A DNA stretch of 64,000 nt, taken from NCBI GenBank assembly GCA_019916065.1, contig CM034236.1:28362457-28426456 (forward strand). The letters run 5' to 3'. Positions 12,918 through 24,454 of the stretch are shown here, piece by piece. Positions within the stretch are counted from its first letter, which is position 1; every line of letters begins with the position of its first letter. Position numbers and translations under genes: made by a program. The notes beneath the pieces were generated by a model. That model had not been told where the DNA came from and ran no database searches. It saw only the letters and a list, made by a program, of their open reading frames with translations. The stretch is from Vitellaria paradoxa (Eukaryota; Streptophyta; Magnoliopsida; Ericales; Sapotaceae).

Positions 12918-13698
12918 AATTAATAATAATACATCTCTAAATAATATAATCAGTTTTAATTTATTTAGATGAAACAAAAGAATGGCAATACCTTAAATTA
13001 TGCCAAACACGATGGGGCCTGCCTAAGTCTTAATTGCATTTCCAAGGCAATCTGTAAGGACGTAAGCGCTAATCCACACGTGCCCACGATGTAGATATAA
13101 ATATATAATATTCAACACATGCCTTAGCATGATACTATTGTGCTACAATAACATTAACATATATATAACATAGCATTATCATCTTATATCATCAATCTCA
13201 TAGAATCAACATATCAAGATAACGTATCGATAATCATCCAATTATTATCTTTTAATTATCGTTAATCAATTCTCATCATCAATACCTGCGTGGGGTGGAT
13301 ACTCGACAAGACTAATCTGTGATAAGCAAGAATAATCCAAGTTACCATTGTCTTTTATGGGCTAATACCCAATGGAAATGATGAACTAAATTATAGCTGT
13401 TTATGAGCCTGGGCTCAAAGGTCATGATACATCTATCATTATGTTAGGATCAATATCCGATGGTCACGATACACCAGTATCAACGTCACATTATAAGCTA
13501 CTAACCAATTGGCATAATAGGCAAACCCTGTGCAGGTTTAGGGACTCTCAATGCAAGAGTATTCATAAACCCTTCTATTTTCTAGTATCCTATAACTCAA
13601 TATCACAATATCAACCACATTTCATTACATGTCTCCATTGTAAATAATGTTAATCCATCCATTGTCCATAACATAACCATGCTCCAATCAAGTTATCT

Positions 13699-13810
13699 TA
13701 CTAGAGATTGGCCAATCGGCGAGCGAAAAACTCAGGCGACCACTTTTGGTGGTCGCTAATCCAGTGCGTCAAGGGATTGGCGATGGAAAAATTCGGGCGA
13801 CCGCCTTAAT
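13699..13810. repeat. CACTA-2 left subterminal repeats
   Basis: Short inverted blocks built on GGCGACC(A/G)C occur at about 13734, 13751 (inverse, GGTCGC) and 13796, plus GATTGGC / GCCAATC words. They match the motif that fills the right end at 24055-24454. Confidence 0.75.
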
Positions 13811-13818
13811 AACTTGCT

Positions 13819-14010
13819 TATATAAGGTAGAACGCCCTTCTCTTTTTCCTCTCCCTCCCTCCCTCTTTTTCCTCTCCCGCCCCCGCACTCTGCCCCTCTC
13901 TCCCCCCTGCCCCTCAGTCGTCCTCCCTGTGCCGCCGCCGCCGCTGTGGTAAGCTCCCTCTCTAGCTCTCTTTCTCTCTATCTTGCTCTCTCTCACACTA
14001 ACCTTTTTTT
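13819..14010 (+). promoter_or_regulatory. Probable CACTA-2 promoter: TATA box and pyrimidine-rich leader
   Basis: TATATAAG at 13819-13826 is followed, from about 13838, by about 160 bp dominated by CT repeats, a common plant 5' leader composition. A possible splice donor (TGGTAAGCT) sits near 13947. The location just inside the left terminus is where CACTA promoters lie. Transcription start and splicing are inferred. Confidence 0.5.
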
Positions 14011-15222
14011 TTTTGTGTAAGAGTTTTTTGGAGGCCTCACCACCACACCACCAGGTTTGATTTTTTTTTTTAGTTTGAATTATTTTTTTATTTTCTGATT
14101 TTTTCATGTTTATTACTGGATTAATGTAAATAATTTTTTTTTTTTGCTTTTGTGGTTGGGGTTTGATGATTCATCCATGCATGCATGTATATATTATTTT
14201 TTTTTTTTTTAGTTACTCATTAATTTGTTAATTTCATATATATGCTGTTGATGTTGGTTGTTTGATTGGAATTTTTTTTTGAATCGTTGGTTGTGAAATG
14301 TAATATTGTTGAAATGTTGCTGTCAATTTTTTTTTTTTGCTGCGTAATGTATTTTTTTAAATTTTTTTATTTTGCTGTTTTTTTTTTATTTTTTAATTTT
14401 GCTATTTTTTTAATTTTTTTAATTTTGTTGTTTTTTAAATTTATTTTTTTGTTTTTAATTTTAATAAGTAATATTTAATTTTTTTGAAAATTTAAAAGTA
14501 TTATTAGATTAGCAAATTGAAAATACCATTAATGCGTAACAAGCAATATATTAAAATATAAATTTTTTGTCAATTTATATCTTTTATTATCATTCATTAA
14601 ACTAACTATAAAAATAATTGTAATTAAGTATGAGTGAAAGGCGACAAAATATTGGTTAAAATAATTATAAACATAGTTTTAAAAAGAGAAATGTAATTTT
14701 GGACTCTTTTTATTTTTAATTTTGCTGAACTAAAAATTTGAAATCATAACGAAGCGAATGTTTTTTTAAATTAAACTTAAAATGATTTTTAAATTCAAAT
14801 ATTTAAAAGTAGGTATTAAAAATAATAAAATTAAGTATTAAAAATCAGTATTAAAAAAAGTAAAAATATTTTGATTGAAATATAATTTTTTTAAATTATA
14901 AAAGAGTGAATGCTTAATTTTTTTAAATTTAAAAATGTGAATTGAAATTAGCTCTTTGTAAGAAAATATAATTTATTAAATAATTTTATTTAATAAATTA
15001 TATATATTTTTATCATTGCGTGAAATAATTATCAAAAATAATAAACGAGTGAGTGCTTAATTTTTTTTAATATAAAAATATGAAAAATAATATTTAATAT
15101 GATTTGCTTTTGAAGTAATGATTAAACAATTAAGAAATTAATTTTAAATATGAACAATATTAAAGTAAGATATTTGGAATTATAAATACATAAATGTATA
15201 ATTTTTAAAAATAAATTGGTTA

Positions 15223-16180
15223 ACTTACCTTAAGGAAATTGAATTATATTATGATATTTATAATGTTAGAGAATAATATTAAAAATATGAAAATTAAGTA
15301 AATATTAATATTAAATTATAATTTGTAGGTTCATTAAAAATATAAATTAAAATTAAGTTATAATAAATTAACTTATCTTAAGGAAATTAAATTATATTAT
15401 AATATTTATAATGTTAGACAATAATATTAAAAATATAAAAATTAAGTAAGTATTAATATTAAATTAAAACTTATAGGTTCATTAAAAATATAAATTAAAA
15501 TTAAGTTCTAATAAGATAATATAATTTATTAAATAATTTGTATATATTATTATCATTTACTAAAACAATCATGAAAAATATTAATTAACGTTACCTTAAT
15601 GAAATGAAATTATATTATAAATTTTTAAAATAAATTAATTATATTATCATATTAAAATTAATTAACATTATGTTAAGGACATTAATTAATGTTATTACCT
15701 TACCGAAATTAATTAAATTAATGAACGTTACCTTATGGAAATTAAATTATATTATGATATTTATAAAGTTAGACAATAATATTAAAAATATTAAGATTAT
15801 GTGAATATTAATATTAAATTATAACTTGTAAGTTCATTAAAAATATAAATTAAAATTAAGTTCTAATAAGATAATATAATTTATTAAATAATTTAAATAT
15901 ATTATTATCATTTACTAAAACAATCATGAAAAATAATATTAATTAACATTACTTTAATATTGAAATTAAATTATATTATAAAATTTTAAAATAAATTAAT
16001 TATATTATTATATTAAAATTAATTAACATTACGTTAAGGAGATTAATTAATGTTATTACGTTACCGAAATTAATTAAATTAATGAACGTTACCTTACATA
16101 AATTAAATTATATTATGATATTTATAATGTTAGACAATAATATTAGGAGCATTAAGATTAAGTAAATGATAATATTTAAG
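15223..16180. repeat. AT-rich repeats with ~360-bp higher-order period
   Basis: A block with CTTA.GGAAATT..ATTATATTATGATATTTATAATGTTAGACAATAATATT character recurs from 15223, 15372, 15725 and 16086. The intervening block (AAACAATCATGAAAAAT) recurs at about 360-bp spacing (15560s and 15920s). The array looks like two long units plus partial copies. Confidence 0.75.
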
Positions 16181-16804
16181 TTATATTAATATTAGTCAAA
16201 ATATTCAAAAATAAAGTAGCGTATTAATAATATAATTAATTTGCATAAAATTAAATTGCTTCAATTAATATCGTAATGTTTAGATTTACTTAAATTATTA
16301 AAAATATTTTTATTAGATAATTTATATATATTTTTGTCGTTCACTATTAATATTATGAAAAATATTAAATAAAAATTAGCATAAATAGGAAACAATAATA
16401 CTAAAAAATATTAATATTGTAATATTTGTTGTTAATTTATATATTTTTAATTAAACAATAATACTAAAATTAATACGATTAGGTAAATAATAATATTAAA
16501 TATAAATTTTAGGTTCATTAAATATTAATATTAGTTAAAATATTAAATAACAAATTAGAATATTGATAATATAATTAATTTAGGTCAAATTAGATTGTTT
16601 CAATTAATATTGTAATGGTTGGTTACTCAAATTATTGAAAATACTTTTATTACTTGAAATCATAATTTGATCTATGTTATAATGAGCAAATATTGAATTA
16701 TTCATAATATCTATTGTTAATTTTTTTAATTTGTATCGTATTATTTTATTTGTTGTATATTTGATCTTTGAATAATTTATTTAAGTGTTATTTTTTTAAA
16801 TAAC

Positions 16805-17620
16805 AATAATTAACTCTAATCCTTGAGCCCAAACCAAAAGTAAATCCCTAATCTTGCTTGGGTTGAATCCAATATCTTTCTTGGGCCCAGTCCAATTCAA
16901 TATGAATACGATAAAAAATTAGGTCAAATAATAATATTATAATATTATTTTTAGATAATTTACGTAATAATATAGTAATTAATTAGACAAGCGGCAGTAG
17001 TTAATTAATAATATTTAATTAGTTCAATTACTAATTAAAAGTAACCCTTAATTTTGCTTGGGCCCAATCCAATATCTTTCTTGGGCTCAGTCCAATTCAA
17101 TATGAATACAATAAAAAATTAGGTCAAATAATAATATTATAATATTATTTTTAGGTAATTTATGTAATAATATAGTAATTAATTAGACAAGCGACAGTAG
17201 TTAATTAATAATATTTAATTAGTTCAATTACTAATTAAAAGTAACCCTTAATCTTGCGTGGGCCCAATCCAATATGAATACGATAAGAAAATTAGGTCAA
17301 ATAATGATATTATAATATTATCTCTACGTAATTTACGTAATAATATAGTAATTAATTAGACAAGCGGCAACAGTTAATTAATAATATTTAATTAGTTCAA
17401 TTACTAATTAAAAGTAAATCCCTAATCTTGCTTGGGTCCAATTCAATATCTTTCTTGGGCCCAGTCCAATCCAATATGAATACGATAAGAAAATTATGTC
17501 AAATAATAATATTATAATATTGTTTCTAGGTAATTTACGTAATAATATAGTAATTAATTAGACAAGCGGCAATAGTTAATTAATAATAAAATTATTGCCT
17601 AAGCCTAATTCATATCTAAT
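16805..17620. repeat. Tandem repeat, four ~175-205 bp units with GGGCCC dyads
   Basis: AGTAATTAATTAGACAAGCG recurs at about 16975, 17173, 17347 and 17550. Each copy is accompanied by TTGGGCCCA(A/G)TCCAAT and GAATACGATAA words. Unit lengths differ by loss or gain of a short ATCTTTCTTGGGC segment. The units lie immediately upstream of the TNP2-type gene. Confidence 0.85.
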
Positions 17621-17857
17621 TAACAATCCCCCAATCTTTCTTGGGCCCAAACCAATATCCTGGTTGGGCCAAATCAAATATGTTAAATTCGTAACAAATA
17701 CACAATCTCCCTAATCTAACTTGGGCTTGTTGTCAATATCCTGTTTGGGCCCAATGAAAAATATTTGTAAATACTTTATTCTAAGTTAGAAAACAAACAG
17801 ACATTGAGAACTTCTTTATTTTATTCATTTGCATACATTAGTGAAACTTAGACCCAT

Positions 17858-18343
17858 TTGAGAATCTCGTACGCCACCCGTTTGGTCATCCTTAGGCAAC
17901 GGATTAGGTCTTCGACCAGGTTCGTTGTTCTTTTGATGAACATGCGGGGATTGACGTATGCGATTCTTGAATTGTCCAGTTTGGACAGTTTGGGAATACA
18001 ATTATCCATCCTGCCTTCAACAACTCATGTACTGTCCTATGTTAGATGAAGTTTCGGTTGACGTTTTGTTGTTCTCTAGGTGCATACACAGAGTACGACT
18101 GATGTCGTCTTTGTGTTGTGTACTTAGAGAACCACGTGGACATGCTGCCAAAATTTAATCTAATTAGGGGACAAAGGCATTGAGTTGTTGAGTGCAAGTT
18201 GGATCGTGCATTCTCGAATGGGATAGGACCAATCACCCTGTAATGAGAAGGTAAAGTTTAACACTAGGTGTTTTGCATATGACACTACTTTTTAGAGTAA
18301 TGACACTTTATCCTTTTGGGACTCCACAGACACTCTAAGCGAG
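17858..18343 (+). other. Leader region upstream of the TNP2-type gene
   Basis: The short open frames here do not resemble any protein I know. The higher GC content and position suggest transcribed leader or regulatory sequence of the CACTA element rather than coding DNA. Confidence 0.4.
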
Positions 18344-21300
18344 ATGCACAAGAGTTGGATTGATTTGCCGAATAGGATGTCCACAGAGTATATGGAGGGG
18401 ATTAATTAGTTTATTGTATTCACCAATGGGTTTCCCAATGAGTACATTAGTTGTCCCTGTAGAAGGTGTGCTAACCGGTATTACTATACACGGGAGGTTG
18501 TCAAGGAGCATCTGATCCGTAATGGGTTCTTGAAGCAGTATAAATATTGGACTCTCTATAGGGAAGAGTATACCCCCTCTCGTCCAGATGAAACCATTGA
18601 GGTGGAGGCCGAGGCTACAGAGGAAGCTGATCCAATGCTCGCAATGCTAGCTGATATCGTGTGTAGATTGACACATGAAGGTAGCGGTACTGGTATTAAT
18701 CTGACGGGTGGAACTAGTCCCCGCTCGGGTACGGATGATGAGTCCTTGAGATATTTTGAAGTACTCAACGATGCACAGACAGAATTATATCCTAGATGTC
18801 AGCAATTCAGTAAATTGTCATTCATCATTGAGCTATTACATTTGAAGGCATTGAATCATTAGTCCGATACGTTATTTTGACATGCTACTGTAGTTGCTCC
18901 GTAGGGTTTTACCAATGGGAGCTAAGTTTGCTGATTCGTATTACCAGGCACACAAGTTAACTGAGAATTTGGGATTCACATACAAAACTCTGGATGCATG
19001 TCCCAATAGTTGCATGTTGTTTTGGAATGAGAATTGCAACCTCGATATGTGTACCGTGTGTGGGGTTTTGAGGTGGAAGAATGTTGATACTATCCAAACT
19101 CGGCAGAATCGTTTGGGTAAGCTTGTGACTGCAAAGCAAATGAGCTATTTCCTACTTAAGCCATGATTGAAGAGATTTTTCATGTCATCCAAGATCTCTA
19201 AACTAATGACATGGCATGCCGAGAACAGTGGGGAGGATGGGAACTTATCCTATCCAGCAAACTCTCCAGCGTGGAAGGATTTTGATCAAAGACACCCTGA
19301 ATTTGCTGCCGATTCTCGCAGTGTGTGGCTTGGTTTGGCTGCTGATGGATTTAACCCATTTTCAAGCATGATTGGGGCAACTCACAGTACGTGGCCTATA
19401 CTGTTAGTTCCATATAATCTTCTACCTTGGCTGTGCATGAGGCAACCTTTTGTCTTCCTATCGACATTGATTGACGGACCTAAAGGTCCGAGGGATAAAA
19501 TAGACGTTTATATGCAACCATTGATTGAAGAGCTTAATGAATTATGGGCTGATGGTGTGATGACGTTTGACTCAACAAGAAATGAAATGTTTAAACTACG
19601 GGCGGCATTACTATGGACAATTAACGACTTCCCTGCGTACGCTAACTTATCTAGTTGGAGCACGAAAGGAAAGTTCACATGTCTTTGTTGCAATCAGAGC
19701 AAGAAGTCAACTTGGCTAAAGTATGGTAGAAAGTGGGCGTACATGGGTCATAGACACTTCCTACTTCCGTTGCATAGGTTTAGGAAGGACAGAGTCTCAT
19801 TTGACGGCACTTGGGAGTTTGATCCAGCACCACGAGTAATGACCGGGTTGATTTGCTGGCCTAGATAGAGCGGGAGCAAATACGAACAGTATATGACTTT
19901 CAAAATTTGTTAGCCCCCTCGCTGCTATTTATTTTTGGTGCAAATAGGAACCGAACCCATAATTAGAAGAAGAAAAGTATTTTTTATGAGTTGCCCTACT
20001 GGAAAGACAACTTACTCAGGCACAACTTGGATGTCATGCACATTGAGAAGAATGTTTGCGATAATATATTGTGGACGATCCTTGGTGTTAAGGGGAAATC
20101 AAAGGATAATGCTAATGCTCGACGTGATTTGCAGGAGATGGAATTGAGAACTCCATTGCACTTGCAGGCGAGAGAGTCCAACAGGGCATATATGCCACCT
20201 ACACAATACACAATGAGCAAGGAGGAGAAGGATGCGTTCTTGTTAATTCTGAAAGACGTGAAGGTACCTGATGGGTATTGCTCGAATATTTCGAAACGAG
20301 TGAACATGAGCGAACGGACGTTACAGGGTTTGAAAATTCATGACAACCACGTCCTGCTTCAACAGTTGTTGCCTATAGCAGTAAGGAATTGTCTGCCTAA
20401 TAATGTTATGCAACCGTTGATCGAGCTCAGCAACTTCTTCAGGCAATTGTGTTACAAAGTAATCCGTACAGAAGATTTGAAGGGTCTGTAGGACAGGATT
20501 GCTTTGACACTGTGTCATCTGGAGAAAATTTTTCCACTGGCATTTTTTGATGTCATGGTTCACTTGACCATACACCTAACTAAAGAAGCCCGGCTTGGTG
20601 GCCCTGTCCAATTTAGGTGGATGTATCTGATCGAGCGGTATATGAACACATTGAAGATGAATGTGCGGAACAAAGCTTGACCGGAGGCATCCATAGCCAA
20701 AGGATATTTGATGGATGAGTGCATCAATTTTTGTGCTGTATATCTAAACGATGATGTCCAAACAAAGTTTAGCAGGCCGGAGTGGATAAATGAAGGCCCT
20801 ATTGGGGAAGGCACGTCATTTGATCTCAACCACATTGAGTGGATCCAAGCTCATCGGTTTGTGCTCTTCAACACCCAATTAGTTGTGCCATTGACCCAGT
20901 AAGTCATATTTTTGTAATAGAGAAAGTTAATTGCACAATATTTGTAATAAAAATCGTGTTTATTCTCAATCTAATTTGATTTGCATTACAGGAGACACAT
21001 AAACGAGCTGAAACGGAACATGCCTCGTGCAACAGATAATTAAATTCGAATGTCCCATTATCAATGTTTTCATGACTAGTTTAAGAACTACGTACGTGTT
21101 AAATACTTTCATATACTTTTATATGTTTTTCACATCATAATGAATTTGTGTTTAATTAATTCATGATAATTTACATTCCCTAGGTATACAATTTACGAAG
21201 TACTACCGATTCTACTTTGACTGATGAAATAAATCAGTTGGTTGATGGTCCTTACACGACAGCCCGATGTTACACAGCTTGTGACATCAATGGGTTTCGA

Positions 21301-21792
21301 TTTCGCATCAAGGAAGTAGATGATAGGTGAGCTACACAAAATAGTGGCATCGGTTGTCCATCTGTTGACGGTGGTTACTACTACGGCCAACTGAACGACA
21401 TTATTGAAATCGTTTATAATCGTGGGTTGAGATATTTATTATTCAAGTGTGTTTGGGCTGATCCAATTTGTGGGGTTAAAACTGATAAATACCAATTTAA
21501 ATTGGTCAATTTCAATAATTTGTTACACTGAGATGGATGAATGGAAGCTGAACCGTACATACTGGTATCCATGGCAGAGCAAGTTTACTATGTTGGCGAT
21601 CGAGCCAATCCCAACTGGCAAATTGCAGTTAAAATGTCAAGGAGGGGAGTGTATCAGATCGACTGTGATGAGCTAGATATTGATCCATTCGCCCAACAAG
21701 CTCTTGACGAAGATGCAATCGTCCAACGTGATGAAGCTGTTAATTGGGTTAGGGATACTGTCGAAGGAGATACGGTTGATTTACATACCTAA
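18344..21792 (+). pseudogene. TNP2-type CACTA transposase with DUF4218 and DUF4216 parts, disabled
   Basis: This is the catalytic transposase of the CACTA element. From the ATG at 18344 the Transpos_assoc domain is recognisable (KSWIDLP, CPCRRC, HLIRNGF). The Transposase_21 core follows at 18894-19868 with the family blocks ADGFNPF, LPWLCMRQPF, LRAALLWTINDFPAYANLS and a CLCC zinc-like pair. At 19991-20902 come LDVMHIEKNVCDN and the DUF4218 blocks FFDVMVHLT and GGPVQFRWMY. A short intron at 20900-20990 leads to RHINELKR. The DUF4216 part at 21180-21792 contains YYGQLNDIIE, LLFKCVWAD and QVYYVGD. Stops interrupt it throughout (after GIN, at 19164, 20489 and 20678, in DUF4216) and the frame changes near 18870 and 19900. 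It cannot encode a working protein. Confidence 0.9.
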
Positions 21793-21895
21793 TACAGGGT
21801 TGTGTACTTTTTTATCCGAACAAAGTGGATTTCAAATTTAGTTTTCTTTATATTTGAAATTGTAATAAATCTAAATTGTGAACAGTTAGGGAGCC

Positions 21896-23613
21896 ATGTT
21901 CGGACGCTTTAGGAAGAGGACTAGTGCTAGGACGATGGCTGAGCACCTCAACCTATCCTGTGGCGGCAGTAACTCAGTAGATGTTGTCCCACTATCACCC
22001 CCCATGTCCGTGCGTCCTTCGATGCACAGTCAGGCACCTTCAGGGTCTGGCTATACAGAAGCAAATAAAGTTCGTCAGTTTCAGAATTTATCTTATCCAA
22101 CAATAGTAGTTATATTCCATATAGACTGATCGGGTAACAATTTGTTTGAAACAGATTCCCCCACTTCAAGCAGGCTTTCGAGGTTCGGCAGAGGGCCCTC
22201 GAAGGGATTGCACTGCGGCTCTCAGTGGATGACCGTTCAGTGGGATGACACGCCCCATCCGGTGGGGAAGGATGGATAGTCTCTAATTTCACAGCTCGGA
22301 CATTTGGTCTAGAATCCCATCAGATTCCTGTTGACCACCTTCGAGTGGGATCGTTTCCCAGATTCTACGTTCGAGGGTCTATGGACCGAGGTGCAGGTAT
22401 GAAATTTTTAAATTTTATTTGTACGTGATTTATGTGCTGAAACTTGTAATATAAATAATATTCTACAATTTGTCATTTTTAGGCCATGTAGTAGATGTTC
22501 CTCCAGACTTCCGAGACGTTATGTTCGCCAAATATCGGAAGATGTGGAAGGATCATAAATATAAGATTAAAGATAAATACTGGAATGGTCATGAGAATGA
22601 CCCTGACATCCTCCAGCGGGTCCCACCGGGCGTTCTTCCCCACCAGTGGGCTGAGCTCGTCAGGTATTGGTCGAGTCCCGAGGCACAGGTGAGTAGATTG
22701 TGAGTTGATTTTTTTCCTTAAGTTTTGACGTTATAAAGCGTAAATTACAAAAACTAATCGAGAAAAACTTAAAATAGGCCGAGGTCCAGAGGAACTCGTG
22801 AAATCGAGGAATGTAGGGCTCGGGCCATAAGGAGGGGACTCGACATTTTTCTCAGGTTTGCCACGAGGTAAAAACATTAGCTTACCACGCCAATAGCGAC
22901 TTTTTTATTTTCATATTTAATGATAGTAAATTATTAACATATAATTTACCTTTCAACAGAGGACAGAGGAGGGCCTAAGGACAGATCAGATGTTCATGTG
23001 GTTGGCGACTCGACGTACTGATTCACCGAAGGTTCAGGCCATACAGGTAACTAATTTTAATATTTTGTTCAATGAACATATAATTTAATTTTTCTTTAGA
23101 TAATATAGTTACTTATCTTGTTTTTTTTTTTTATCTCGGCTTGTTTGCATTAGGCGTAGTTTAATGCACGTCTAGACGAGCTACCGCCGGATGAGAGGGA
23201 GTCCGAGGAGAGGAGGGACGAGATATTTTTCTCCATTGTCAGACGTGATGGTCATGGATACACGCTTACGCGGGGTGCAGGTATTCCATGCCGATCCGTC
23301 GCACGAGCAAAGTCATCTTCTCAGGCCAGACGTCGTGACCAAGATCTGCTCCAGACCCTTCAAGCTGAGATCGACGTGCGAGAGGCATCACTTCGGGCCG
23401 AGATGATGGCTGAGATAGAGAGGCGCCTCTCTCAGAGTCAAAGCCATCCACCTTATTCTCCTCAGGTTAAAAATTTTATTTTTCGTTACTATTACTCATT
23501 AAAATTTTATAAATTTATTTATTCATATCTTTTTATCACGTTTTAATTTCATTATTATTCCATTGTAGGACCCAAACGATGGCGGATGGCCCTCTTGGAC
23601 TAGATTAGGATGA
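21896..23613 (+). pseudogene. Second CACTA gene, Transposase_24-type accessory protein, decayed
   Basis: The gene starts at the ATG at 21896 (MFGRFRKRT) and appears as short exons near 21896-22070, 22155-22396, 22484-22688, 22779-22868, 22961-23046, 23155-23465 and 23569-23613. Recognisable family words are PPDFRDVMFAKYRKMWKDHK, the RRDGHGYTLTRGAG block near the C-terminus, and a coiled-coil-like tail. Its place downstream of the TNP2 gene on the same strand fits the subterminal-repeat-binding partner of En/Spm-type elements. Some exons need frame changes or contain stops, for example in the second exon and near 23020, so I call it a pseudogene. Exon borders are approximate. Confidence 0.7.
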
Positions 23614-24054
23614 TTAGGATCCATTTGTATATATTTTGATCAAAACATTTATATATATTTTAGTTTTTGTATTTTGAACATTTACATATAATAAAATTTT
23701 GTTTTAATTGTAATCTAATTTGATATTGTGTTTGTATATATAATCATCAATTTAAAGCCATGTTTGTTTTTTTGATTGATTTTATGAAAAAGTTCTTTAG
23801 TTCTATGTGCAAATTAATAAAATATAATTAAATTTAATTTAATATAAATATTTATACATAAATAATAAAATATAATAGTTATTATAAATAATTAGCAACT
23901 ATTAAATAAATAATTATTATAAATAAATAATAAATAATTAGTAAATAGATAATTTAAATAATTCGATTCGTAAAAAAAAATTATTGAGATTTTATTATAA
24001 TAAATTATTGAGATTTATAATTAGATATTGTAAAAAAAATATAAAACTATGTAT
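23614..24054. other. CACTA-2 AT-rich 3' flank
   Basis: Very AT-rich sequence between the second gene and the right subterminal array. It probably holds the transcript 3' end, but no specific signal can be assigned. Confidence 0.45.
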
Positions 24055-24454
24055 TAGCGACCGCTTAAAGCTGTCGCTAATTCCTTGCCGCCAAATGGCC
24101 TTGGATTTTCCGGTAAGTAATTGCGACCGCCTGACAATATTAGCGACCGCTATAATAGTTCGCGCCACTTGGCGCCATCTGTAGGCATTTTCACGCCAAA
24201 AAAACAGCGACCGCTGATAACTATTAGCGACCGCTACTAGTGGTCGTTAATTTTTGCTGACATTTTTCCCCCAGCAGTCGCAGCCGTCGTCGTAAAACAG
24301 TTAGCGACTGCTTTGACGGTCGCCAATGCTTTTTAGCGACTTGTGACGACCCAAATGCGACTTGCTTGAGGCCGTCGCTAATGCTTTTAGTGGCCACGTT
24401 TTCCTTTTTAGAGACCGCTTGTGGCAGTCGCTAATACTGCCCTTTCCAATAGTG
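24055..24454. repeat. CACTA-2 right subterminal repeats and terminus
   Basis: TTAGCGACCGC and its inverse GCGGTCGCTAA, with variants, recur about a dozen times. The array ends in CCAATAGTG. The same motif is present in the left end. These are the likely binding sites for the element's accessory protein. Confidence 0.88.

Larger units (their letters stand above)
14011..17857. other. CACTA-2 AT-rich non-coding interior
   Basis: T-rich tracts (14000-14480) lead into about 2.3 kb of extreme AT content with no coding potential, then a GGGCCC-containing tandem repeat. If the promoter near 13819 serves the gene starting near 18344, this would be a long 5' intron or leader (inference). The repeats inside are listed separately. 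Confidence 0.55.
13699..24454 (+). mobile_element. Large CACTA (En/Spm) transposon, autonomous type but decayed
   Basis: The right end is CCTTTCCAATAGTG, the inverse of a CACTATTGGAAAGG terminus. Both ends carry clustered TTAGCGACCGC-type subterminal repeats. The left end (TACTAGAGATTGGCC) is less clear: its first base departs from CACTA and I find no 3-bp duplication, so the left border is approximate. The element holds, in order, a TATA-containing left end, a long AT-rich stretch, a TNP2-type catalytic gene, a Transposase_24-type gene and the right array, all on the plus strand. This is the standard two-gene layout of plant CACTA elements. Both genes are broken by stops. It lies inside the minus-oriented solo LTR. 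Confidence 0.85.

Noticed and set aside
13690..13705. 3-bp target duplication for the large CACTA element
   Set aside because: TCT on the left and ATA on the right do not match, and the left terminus itself departs from CACTA. The border is therefore given as approximate.
13769..14107. Minus-strand 112-codon open frame rich in Arg, Lys, Glu and Gly
   Set aside because: It is the reverse of the CT-rich leader of the CACTA element. The composition reflects the repeat, with no domain and no sensible position for a gene.
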